From: Limanda limanda
Lineage: Eukaryota > Chordata > Actinopteri > Pleuronectiformes > Pleuronectidae
DNA: 64,000 nt
NCBI RefSeq assembly: GCF_963576545.1
Contig: NC_083656.1
Span: forward strand, 6,886,311-6,950,310
Reading direction: 5' to 3'
A model generated the notes under the pieces. That model saw only the letters and a program-made list of their open reading frames with translations. It had not been told where the DNA came from and made no database searches. Position numbers and translations under genes: made by a program. Shown one piece after another: positions 11,570 to 22,500 of this stretch (position 1 is its first letter; every line of letters begins with the position of its first letter).

Positions 11570-12179
11570 ATGCGACAGGAGTCTTCATGTCTACCGAGTG
11601 TACCCCGCTCCTGTCGACCGCCCGCATGTGTGTGCAGTCATTAACTTGTAGAAACCATTTGCATTTCCCCCCCCCACCGTCAAACTGGATCTCCGTGGAC
11701 TGAGAACGAGCTCCGGGATGAGGCGTCACGAGGGCATGTTGCACACAACGCTACCAAATCAAGGTTCCCGAGCTATTACGGTCACAATGACTCGCTTTGT
11801 GAGTTGAGTGATTACCTCTGGGGAAGTGGGGAACAGCCTGAATACCCTCGTTGCAGGTATTTACTCGTGGAAATGTACGATAATAGCTGCGTGATCCTTC
11901 GCGGACAAAAGACGTGCGGACGCATCTATTTGCTGGAAAAGGAGACGCAACACTTTCACATTTAAAAGCAGAAATAACGCTTAATCAAAGATGCCAACTG
12001 GCTGCGGATGTATAGAATATAAATCCCAGTCAGTTGTGGGAGAGCTGGGTTTTTTTTAGCATCATGAAGCAACACCTTTTTTTAGCCTCTCTCTCTCCGA
12101 GGGGAAAGGTCTTCTATAGGATATATATACCGGTATATATAAGAGATTACAAAATCAATAGCTTCCTGTGGCCGTGCTC
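11570..12179. other. Non-coding stretch with palindrome
   Basis: No gene recognised. A 9-base C run lies at 11667-11675. An exact 20-base palindrome, TATATATACCGGTATATATA, lies at 12122-12141. Confidence 0.5.
12122..12141. repeat. 20-bp perfect palindrome
   Basis: TATATATACCGGTATATATA reads the same on both strands with no spacer. It could form a small cruciform or could be a mirror of TA microsatellite growth around an ACCGGT core. Confidence 0.9.
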
Positions 12180-12480
12180 CCCCATGGTGCCCGGTAAATT
12201 TGCAAAATCATGACATCATTATCCACATCACAGAGGTATAACCTTATCATCATCATACAGGAATAAACAAACATGTGCATAATTAGCTCAACTGGAAAAT
12301 TGATTGGTTGCTCGTCGCTTCCTCTTCGAGCTCCGGTGTGTGTCGCTGCTCAGTCGGTCCCCACATGTACAAAAGCATGATGGTAATTCACCTTCTTTCT
12401 AATCATCATTACCGTTTTGATAAGTCTAACCTTTAGAGGCAGGTGGGAGAACACGAGCTTAATTATATCTCCTGGCACAG
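12180..12480. promoter_or_regulatory. Candidate conserved non-coding element
   Basis: A repeat-free segment with a forkhead-like TAAACAAACA (12264-12273) next to an ATAATTAG homeodomain core, then AACTGGAAAATTGATTGG. The combination is common in developmental enhancers. Texture and motifs are the only support. Confidence 0.25.
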
Positions 12481-14189
12481 CGGGGGGGGGGGACGTCAGT
12501 GTTCAACTTTTAAAAGATTGCAGGTAATTTTAAGGCCGGATTTGTTTTTTAAGAAAAAGAACTTGATTTATTTGTCTTATCAAAGCCCGGTGGGGTTATA
12601 AGTTATTTTATTAAGATGGGTTTTTTTTTCCGGTGAACATCTACACTCCCGAGTACATACCTCACTTGTTCGTTGCCAACTGCTCGTGGCGTTTTCCATC
12701 TGTAGGTTGCTTGAACGTGAACAATCACTCTCTGAACCGAGTGCGGCGTAACCTTTCCCAGGGAGAAATAATTATATAAAAAGCTGAAATAAAAAACCCA
12801 AGAGCTGCCCAGTGACGTGAACAGTTTGATTGCTTGGTGGGCAAAAGTATATCCGGAGCAGTTTAGTGGAGTGTGCACCGTGGGTTAAAGCCCGACTGAG
12901 TCACTATGGCTCGTGTCAGGTTGCCTTAGACTTCGCCACCTCACAGGACACAGGCGCCTAAGGTCAGTGTCACCGCCCCCCCCCGCCAAGTGTTGACCTT
13001 TGATCGGCTGGGGAAGTGCTAAGAATTACCCAGGGGTCTCTCCTGAGCACGAGGGGAAAGGACAAGAGCCTTTAAACTCTCCCAGCAAGATTCCTCTCGC
13101 CTGTACAAACATCAGGAAGCTGTGTGGACGTACAGAGCAGCGCTCGGGGGGGAAGCACAGCGCCAGGCCCATATCAAATCTTTGGAGGTGGATATTAGCA
13201 AGATATCCATCATTCGGTCACCTGTGAGTTGAAAAAACTGAAATTCACCGAGCTGCAGCCGTATCGGAGTCCTACCACACACTAAACACATTTCCCCTTC
13301 TTATGTCCCTAAACTGAAATGAATTTCACAAAAGGACAAAAGATGCAAGGCGCCAAGATGGCGGCTGCAGAGAAGATAAGATTCCTTGGCCTCAACACTG
13401 CAAACCGCTTTGTAAAAATACTCCACACAACGACTCGTGGCAGGAAGCGGAGAAGTATCCATTTCACATCAGAGCTCCACAGCAACAAGCTGGGAGGTAA
13501 AGCTCAGAAGCTGTTTTTCCTACTTACGTCTTCTCAAGTCTGACGACGCCTCCTTAACTTTTTGAGCCTCGCGTTATCTTTAAAGATGCTTCGCTCAGAA
13601 AAAAAGCTGCACACGCCCGTACCTCTGACTCTAATTAGTATTAGAACATTTGGCAAAGGGTCCAATCTCGTGCTCTGATTTATCTCCGGGGAAACAAAAG
13701 GTCAAGAACAATTTACGGGGAATAAAGCATCGTCTAAATCATATTTGAAAGAGCCTGGCTTGTATTAAGTATTCCAGTTCAGCATGCCAAGTGGTAAATA
13801 CAATTACCACATCTCCCCCTCATCCCTCATGCTAATTATTGTTTGCAGCTTCAAAGTGTTTTTTTCTGTGTTGTGCTTTTGCTGTTTACTGCTGCTGACG
13901 AGACACCGGTCGGGCTGAGCTCTCCTGCGCCGCTATCCACACGGGCCTGTCTTGACCAATCAAACCGTCCCGCTGCTTTACACTGAAGTCGGGCAGGAAG
14001 CAGAAAGTCAGCAATTCCTACTGCGGGTTATTTTTAGAGTCCACCGGCGGAATAAAAAAAAAAGAAAAGGGAAAAGGGGGGCAGGAAAATGCATGCGATA
14101 TTACATTTCTGAGGCAGAGATGATAAAGGGACAAGGAGGGGAGATATTGATGTGAGGGAGAGGCATGCACGGGGGGGAAATGGAGGGGA
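12481..14189. other. Non-coding stretch
   Basis: No gene recognised. G and C runs lie at 12482-12492 and 12976-12984. A plus-strand frame at 13319-13543 begins with several Met codons and lysines but matches nothing I know. Confidence 0.45.
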
Positions 14190-14211
14190 GGGAGAGAGAG
14201 AGAGAGAGAGA
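14190..14211. repeat. (GA)n microsatellite
   Basis: GA array inside a longer purine-rich stretch (about 14150-14230). Confidence 0.93.
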
Positions 14212-14259
14212 AAGCGGGAGGGAGGGACAGTCACACTTGGTTTGCCTCATCTCTGGCCG

Positions 14260-14500
14260 TATCATCGTGGCTTGCAGGGGGAAAATTACTGTACCAGTCC
14301 CCCAAGGGCCAGAGTGACTTCCTTAACCACTTTAATAAACTGGAAGAGTGTGATTGCCCAGACAGAGCCGCTGACAGTGTGTTAATTAGACACAGTGCTT
14401 TATCAGAGCTGGCCACTCATGAACCAACCAAGCATATTACCATAAATGCTTTACTATCAGCCAGCACGGGAAAGCAAACTTAAAGCATATCATCTAAAAT
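14260..14500. promoter_or_regulatory. Candidate conserved non-coding element
   Basis: The segment is unique in texture and free of repeats. It holds TAATTA at 14383-14388 flanked by GTGT and GACAC half-palindromes, a GATTGCCCAGACAG string and GGTTAAGG-type sites on the reverse strand. Of all the blocks in this window it looks most like an ancient vertebrate enhancer to me. That is a judgement from reading and not from alignment. Confidence 0.3.
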
Positions 14501-15453
14501 ACATTGTCATTTGGCTAAATTATATGTAACTTTGCTCTGTGAAAGAAAAACAAAAAGAACGTGTTAAAAATCCAGCTCAGCCGTGTTGTCGACTTATTAA
14601 ACAATAAATGTGGTAATACATGCGGTATCAAAAGTGCATCTGTTGTGAGGGAATGAATCTCAAATTAAATGCAGTCTTTGAACCGTGACATATTTTTTGC
14701 GATTCCTCATTTCAGAACCAGCCCCTCTTCCCTCATTATCCCGAGTTTCCCAATTACATGTTCACAAACTCTGTTTACCGTCTCCTGGTGCTTCTTCACC
14801 TACAATGTTGTTTTCCCTCATCTGCTTATCGAAATATGTTTCATCCACAAAATTAACGCGGGGTCTAATTTGAGACTGCAGTGTAGTGTTTTACTTGTTG
14901 TAAAAACCCACGTAACCGGGTGTTTACTTTACTTCCTGTTTATTTCCAGTCCGGTAAGGCAACAGTTACAGTTTGCACAGAAAACGCTGCTTGTTCACCA
15001 TAGCAATTAATCGTGACGGACAGCTAATTAGGAGGCGTGAAACCTGTTTACAATTAAAAGATTTATTAAAGTCTCCCCGCATAATGTTTACTTTAAGATC
15101 TGATCTGTAAGATACTATTGGAGCCTTTAATTAACGTATAGGTCTTTAGTTTGTGAATGGGGGAAAAAGAGGATGCTGCTAAAGATAACGCAGCGTTAAA
15201 TAAGATAAGACAAAAAAGTCAATACAGACAAACAGGTCTACGCTCACTTTGACAAATGAGCCGGAATTTGAGAGACATAACCCAGGCAGCGAGCTCTGCC
15301 ACAAAAACAACTAAACTGCATGGTCATTTCTTTAGTTTCCCACAGCGGATATCACACCACACAGTAAGGAGACACAGCTCCAAGCTACTTCGTATTGTGG
15401 CTGATATATTCATCTTCGTCACACCCAAGAATATACAACGTGTGGTGGTGGCT
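14501..15453. other. Non-coding stretch
   Basis: No gene or named repeat recognised. AT-rich with several ATTAAT and TTAATTA strings. Confidence 0.45.
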
Positions 15454-15470
15454 GGGGGGGGGGGGGGGGG
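15454..15470 (+). repeat. 17-base G homopolymer
   Basis: The longest G run in the window, preceded by GTGGTGGTGGCT. It is prone to slippage and to G-quadruplex formation, and its true length may be a sequencing artefact. Confidence 0.9.
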
Positions 15471-18129
15471 TGAGAGAAAGCAACAGTGTTTATTCACCCC
15501 GAAGACAGTAGATATAATAATCACCTCCAGCCCAAGTTTTTTCCCGAAAAAAAATGAAACTAGGCTCTTGAATAATTCATGTGCTCCGAGTCTGTGTCAC
15601 CAGCTCAGCATTTAGCTGGAGGAAACTGTGAGCCAACTCTGACAGGGATACTATTGTTACCCCCCCCCCCTTTCATCTCCTGCATGCAACTCTCTACTTG
15701 GTTATATTCAAAATTCACATCATCGTAATGAGTGAAAAGAGAGAGAAAGAAAAAAAATAGAAGCTGCATGTCTCCCAAAGGAAATGTGTTTAACTCGGAA
15801 ACGGCATGTCAGGAACATAACAACAGAAATTAGAGCGTGTAGTAATCTGATTCAGAAATCATCCCAGAGCTTAAAGGAAAACATGCTGCCGTGCAAATGT
15901 ATAATGCGCAAGTTTTCATGAAGAAGAAACCTCCATTTATTCATGTTCTGCAAATATATTCAATGTATTACTGAAACTATTTATAAATAGTACTTTCCAT
16001 TGTTAGTGGTCAGTGTTTTCTCCCGCTCAAATTCTGCTTAAATTAAATCCTAAGGGCTGTTACCAAGTCAACCAGGACTAAAATCTGAAAAGGAAGTGGA
16101 AGAAGTGGCTTGTTTTTGCATTTCAACAGCAATAAAGACATTTTTCTGCATAGATACACTAGATAATGATGATGATAATAGCCCAGGATGAGAATAAACA
16201 TATCATAAGAGTTGCTGGGGTTTGTTTTCTATTACATCATCATCTGATTCAAGAGGCATGAGTGTGCATGTGCTTCCGGAAGATGTCTGAGGCTAAGAGA
16301 GAGAAAGACACATCTTGACAAATTAATAGGATCCATGTGCTTGAGACACACAACAGGAAGGTTTATTGTCCAAAGAGATTCAATAGATCTGCATCTATTC
16401 GCTCAGCTTGGCATTTTCCCATTGAAATCCAGTGTTTTCCATTAGATAATGTGTAAAGTGTTTCACAAACGCCAGGTGCGAGTCCTTCCGACGAGCACTG
16501 GTCAAGAGCTAGAGAGTCCGGAGTGGACTAGTGGGTCACGGAGTTACGTGCACTCAATTAACCTTCCTTTAAACCCGGCGCGCTCTCAATAGGTGCTGGC
16601 AAATGAGCTATGGAGATTCAAAGTGATTTGATTAAGTGTGAAACGGGGTGGAAATGTTATCGTATAGCTCCATGGTACAGCGAGTACTTGACTCCCTCTT
16701 TTAAACCGTGTTATTATTTTATTGGTGCTGAAAGCAGAACACAAAAGCAGAAACAAATCTCCGTGTCCTTGGCTCTGTGCTTTCACAGAGCAGCTATTAA
16801 TAACAGATAGGTTTGGACACCGTCCACAAGAAGGTGAACTTAACTTACTGTGATATGCTCACGAGACTGAATGGTATTCTGGTGTATCGGGAAACGCACA
16901 ACAGTATTTCTAGAACTGAAGGAAAAAAGTTCTGACAAATAGAATCCATAGAGGTTCTAGATTGAATAAAACTATCTCAACTTACCAACTAACACAATGA
17001 CATGGTTTATACAAGAGAACAGAACAGAACAGAGCGAGGTAATGCAATTGGACAAAGTGCACACGGGTTAAACTAATTTCGAGGCCATATACCTGCCTGC
17101 CTGCTTGACTTACAGCATCACCTGCTAAACTGCTCAGTACTGCTCAGACTGTACAGAACCTCAAGCAGACAAGAGGTGCTGAAGGTTGTTTCTGCAGAAA
17201 ATGGTGATTTGGAAACTTGCAGTTTGTGTCCAGAGCATCGGAAGTCTCTGCTTACGACGATGAGGCTGATGGAGCCGGAGCAATGTAGCAAACTACACTT
17301 GGTGGTGTATGAGTCCATAGATTTCACCACTGTAATAAGGTGCTGTCTGAGCCGTGTAGGTGTTGTACGTGAATTGGATTAAACGGCCGAACCAGTCGGC
17401 AGAACAAGCTTGGTGCTAAACCCAAGTATCGCAACACGGTCAAAAAGTTGTAATTTAAGCTACATATTTTTCAACTTGGACGACACAACCTACGCTCCAA
17501 TGGATGCTAAACCCGAACTTTTATCCATCAAATCAAGAGAACAGTAGATTAGTTGGTACTTAGCCACCAGTGTTTCACCCCCCGTGCCAGGCGATGTGCC
17601 CCTGCTGGCCTGCAGGAGGACTTTCCATCTCTAACCGACCAGGAGCAGGACAACACTCTGCAGCCAGCACACTCACTGCCCAAGGACATGCTCATCACTA
17701 GCTGTGGCCTCGTGGCGCTATCAGTGATGATGTGGCCGCGTTGGAGGAACACGGTGATAAACATCAGCTGCTATATTGTCTGTTCAATGACATGACTCAA
17801 ACTGAACCCCCCCCCCCCTCTCCCTCAGGATGAGAGCCGTGATACACCCCAGTCACTCGGAACACACATCCCTGCACCTGGGGTTTTCAGAGAAAATGGA
17901 GGAAATGTAGAAACTAAGCTCTCCCCCTCTTTCTCTATTTCCTGCAGCCCACAGGTTTCTCTTCATGTATGATTCACTGCATTAATAACACTATTAATTA
18001 AACACATAACAAAATTCTTGAAGAAATAATGCAGCATATGAAACCATCTGTGTGCTCACAGGATATTCTGCCTACAAGCTTTTTAAAGGGATTTTAGCTC
18101 TTTGGCAGTGGATTTGTTTCATATTATAA
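15471..18129. other. Non-coding stretch
   Basis: No gene recognised. It holds an 11-base C run (15660-15670), an AGAAC pentamer array (about 17015-17032) and a 12-base C run (17807-17818). Complementary short frames at 16586-16810 and 17549-17795 show no domain. Confidence 0.45.
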
Positions 18130-18945
18130 GTGGCTCACTACTCCCAGGCAACTTTCCAGCAGCACAGAGAACTGCAGTTGTCTGAGGAACAGAGAACTTG
18201 AAAAAGATCCTTCAAAATTCAACAACTTCAGCTCTATCTCCAATCTTCTCTTCATTAGCAAAATCATTGAGAAAGTTGTTTCATTAGAGCTTTCGATTAT
18301 GTTTCCTGAAGCTGCACTCACAAGAAATGAACAAGACATCCAGCTGAATACTGATCTGAGGAATCAGTCCTGGTGTTGCTGGATATTAATGTCGAGTTTG
18401 ACACTGTGGATAGAAAACATAGTTCTAGACAGACTGGAAAGTAAGGTCTGGCTCTCTGGATCAGGGCATACATAGACAGTATCAGGGATTATGAATATGA
18501 AAGAATTCCCATGACGTATGGAGTCCCACAAGGATCAGTTCTGGGGCCTCTGCTGTTCAACCTTTCCATACTTTCTCTCCAGAGATGCAGATGACACACC
18601 GTTCTCTGTAGCTGTATCACAAAAAACATTGTGGTCCTTTCAGACTTTTGTCGATGTTTGTGCCTTCAGATCCAGATCCAGAATCTTGGTTGTCATTCAT
18701 GAGGATTTCAAATTTCAGTATCCGAAGAAAGCTGTAACAAAATCCTCTATTTTCCACAACTTTCATCTCTTTTCCCATGCTATTTTATTAATTCAATTTG
18801 TATACTTCTCTGTACTTGTACTTATTTTATTCATTTGTGTATCCTTTAAATGTTTTTAGCATTTATCTTGTCTTTAGCTTTTGAATAACGCCTCTGTGTG
18901 ATATGTGTGGTATACAGATATAATTCCCTTGCCCATGTGGTAAGG
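18130..18945 (+). mobile_element. L2-like LINE remnant, reverse transcriptase pseudogene
   Basis: This is a decayed non-LTR retrotransposon reverse transcriptase. In one frame from 18197 the translation gives LEKDPSK followed by NNFSSISNLLFISKIIEKVV, the 'N-F-R-P-I-S' entry of the RT domain. In another frame from 18367 it gives VLVLLDINVEFDTVD, the first catalytic-aspartate motif. From 18517 it gives YGVPQGSVLGPLLFNL, RT motif B. From 18584, in a further frame, DADDT stands where Y/F-ADD is expected. Then FKFQ and AVTKSS fit the region after the active site. Frame changes, stops and the degenerate first residue of the ADD box show that it is dead. The 3' end near 18890-18945 (GTGTGATATGTG, then ATATAATTCC) resembles the L2-type tail. 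The piece lacks the endonuclease and most of the C-terminus. Confidence 0.88.
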
Positions 18946-19119
18946 ACAAGTATAATTTAATTAGTTTGTGGAGTGAGCTACATTGACGGCGGCGTACACA
19001 AAACATATTTGTCTGCAAGAAGCTCGTTCAAGCGAGACATTCATTTGGGTGAATCTCACTTTCTATTACAGCCTCTGAAAAGACAGAAAGGCATTATCAT
19101 CAGTGCACAGGGAGAAAAT
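18946..19119. other. Non-coding stretch
   Basis: Short unique stretch between the LINE remnant and a conserved-element-like block. Nothing is recognised in it. Confidence 0.4.
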
Positions 19120-19560
19120 GTTCTGCAGGGTCTCGGGCTGTGATGAATTCCGCTAATTAATGAGGTGTGATGGCACCAATACTCACAAATATGGAATCTT
19201 AAGAGTGAATGTGACAGTCTGCTTACATTACCGGGCTTTCTACAATGTCATGATGCTTATAATCCAGCTTCTTTAGGAGGACAATCAGACGGAAGACGTT
19301 TTCTTTACTGGCAAATTGTCATGACCTTTCCTCGATCTACAGCAAAAATACGCTTTGAGACATCATCAACATATTAAATGGTGATTACAAGGGTTTGTCT
19401 TAACGGCCCTTAAACAAATACCAAGCTCAATGCCCCATGACACAATAACCCGCACTTCAATACTTAATCAGACGTAAACATTAAGCGTGGCATCTTCCAT
19501 TTGACATCAATCGTAATTGGGCGTAGAAATGAGTTTATGCTAAAGGGATCAGAGAGAAGG
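19120..19560. promoter_or_regulatory. Candidate conserved non-coding element
   Basis: A repeat-free block with TAATTAATGAGGTGTGA (TAATTAA at 19154-19160), CTTACATTACCGGGC and CAATCGTAATTGG. No open frame of note crosses it. Its texture fits a developmental enhancer, but no alignment supports this. Confidence 0.25.
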
Positions 19561-22500
19561 TTATGGATCGACTTGCACGACTCCCTGTAGATGTGAGGAT
19601 CAAGAAAACAAGCCGCCCCTTCTGGTTTCAGATGACCATCACTGTTTCCTTTGATTCGCAGATTGACAGATTATTTTTACGTCTCTGCCCTTTCCCAAAT
19701 CTAAAAAGCGTGTGTGTCTCTCCGGCGAACCCCAAAACTCCTCTGAAGTGAGATCGCTGCTCTGAGTGTGGCTGGACGAGACATGATCTCGCTCCGGTAG
19801 GCGATGACATTGACAGGAGCAGCGAGTCACTTGGATTTGTTTAAACAGAGTTGAAGTGCGGACTATCCGTGGCTGGAGGACGGTGGTGGCCGGGGGGGGC
19901 AAGAGGTTGTTGATCCTCTGGACTCGTCAGAACAAACATGTCCTCTCCTGGGCAGATGATTCGATGTGAAGTCTCCCTCGGCCGTGTGGAGAGAACATGC
20001 CGAGCCCATGACCTGGATTCATATCCCTCGGCCACAGAGAGCTCGGCAGTGTTTATCATGAATTTCCATTGTTTGCCGAGTGGCGCTCGTTGAGAATGTA
20101 CTTGACTATACTCGCCGCTGCCAACATTTAACTTGATGAAAATTGACTTTGAATAGATTTTAATTTCAGATTTTGTGCTGGAGGGCTGTTAAAAAAATGA
20201 ACAGTCCGTTGATAATTTATTTCAAAAAAAGGGCTACCTTTTCTCATCCACTTTCAATTAACTTTTTCTTTATGGGTAGAAGTAGCATATTTCACATTTA
20301 ATCTGAGGACGTGGAGAGAACAAAGTCTGGCTGATGCCTGCAGGGTCACTAGAAACATCCCGGGGAGAAAACCAAGGTATGGGTTTTTTTATTAACTTCA
20401 AATAATGAGACATTTTATTATGTTTGGAAATGACGCGGATAAGGGATTCATTAACCTTCTACCTGCTAACTTCTAACTTCCACCGATGCAATGCTCATGA
20501 CGTGTTTTCCCTTCTGAACCACAAATTGTGCTGCTGCTGTGAGAAGTAAGAAAATGAGACGGCCTCCTCTTTCTTTATTTGGTGATGCATCACATTAAAA
20601 TAAAACCCTGTACCTAAGAGAGCACTACTGAATCACTGCACATGGGAAAGCCAGTATGCTTTCTGCGAGTCTTATCAACTTAATGTGCAGGGACTTGTCT
20701 CCGCCTTGAGGATCCCATGCAAACTCCGCTGGGCTCGGTTTGGCATGAATTTAAAACTGGAGAGTAATCATAATCCTGAGGGCTAATAAAAGAGGGACAA
20801 TGTGAAATGGGCAAAGGAAAGAGAGTGTGTGTTCTTTCGACAGTGGAGCTATTTTTAACGCCGTGACGTGGAGTGGTAAGCAGGAAGGGGGGGGTAGCTT
20901 TCGTTACCGACGGTGCTCGGGCTGTTTGACCGGAGTCAGCACCTCTGTTTTCAGATAACACGTATCAGAGGCCAAGAATGAACAATGTGTGCCGCGGTTC
21001 TGGCCCGGGCGAGCTTCGGCACTGCCAGCTCACTTCATCCATCCGTGCTGGCAGCCCGTCCATCACCCGCACGCCGCCGAGCGCCCGGCGCCTTCCCAAC
21101 ACATCACCGGAGCAAAGATTACTTTTGGAAAAACACGATATCCACGAGCAAATGCCATAAAACGCTCAGCCACCTGCAGCCGACACAAACACAAACACGC
21201 TGTCGTGGCTTCTCGCTCCGGCGCCGCATCCACAGGTCGGTTGGCGTCATGGTTTTGACGGAGCCGGCTCGCCACCGGGCTCTCACCGGTTCCCACTTCA
21301 GACCTCGCCGCTCCGGGGGTGAAGCGTCACTCGACTCCTCCTGAGCATCACTCATCTCTCCCTCTCATTTGCTGCCACTTTGAATGGTTTCACCACACAA
21401 AAGGTTGCCACACACGCGAGCCAAATTAGTGCACAATCTCTGCAGTCTTATTCCGCCAGCACCATCTCCTTCACATCCGTGCCACGCATTTCGGCGCCTA
21501 CATTCCCCCGTGTTCCCCTGTGTTCTCATTATCCGCCTTTTACAGGATGCGATTTCTGCTGCTCAGCACCAAACAAATTCACTGAGTCTGTGCTACACAC
21601 AGGCAACGTCGCCATTTGATGCGAAAGCGAGGATGCATTCTGTGGTTTTGGCATTCTCGCATCTTTCTGACAACTATTTCAGGATTTACAAGGTTGCAGC
21701 TGTTTAGCAATTACTCAAAAGCAACGTTCAATACAAATCTTTAGGTGAGACACGGAAAGTCGTTATTAGTCTAACACCGGGAGACCGGGTATAATATTTA
21801 TGTGTCCAGGATATTTCCTGTGTCACAATACTGCAGTCTGGGTTTGTGTTGACTCTGTGGAGGCACCAGGATGCCTCCGGTGATGGCATGTGTGTTTACA
21901 TTCACACTGTGTACGCAGGAGATATCATCACATCAGTTTTTTTCCTGCAGATGTTCAGCGCAAATAGCCCATAATAGATATATTTATAAAAGGAGCAGAT
22001 TAGAATACAATGTTTGTTTTTTCTCCTGCAAGAATAAAAAGATGCAGATCGCTGTAGTTTAGAGTAAATAAGAACCTTTTTTATATGGAAACAGAAAAGG
22101 GGGGAGGAAGTTGTTGTTTATTAGTTTGTTTAAGTGAACGTTAACACAAAATAAAGTCGAGTTCCCAGACGTCAAAATGTAGGAGTATATTCTCTACCTT
22201 AGTATATTTCTGTGGGTAAATACAGAAGGGATTCTTTTTGTATCAGTCATGTTCCACTTGACACTTTCTTCCATGTCCAGGAACTGCTCTCCACATCCTG
22301 TTCTTTCATCATCCCCCCCACCACCGCCTGCCCACTCCTCGCGACACCTTTGTTTCTTGCACCGGCTTATCTGCAGCACAAACTCCTACATATCGCATGA
22401 GATGTAAAGATCAGCGGAGGAGCAGAGAGAAAATAAGATAAATCACTGGAATCAAAACCGAGGTATTTATATTTGTTTGCTGTGTTCTGGACTTGATCCT

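Noticed and set aside
16515..16545. Second box A-like TGGACTAGTGG string
   Set aside because: No box B at the right distance and no SINE core downstream. Probably chance.
20978..21355. CpG-richer patch with five open frames as a possible first exon
   Set aside because: Frames overlap on both strands with no domain. The openness is explained by GC content.
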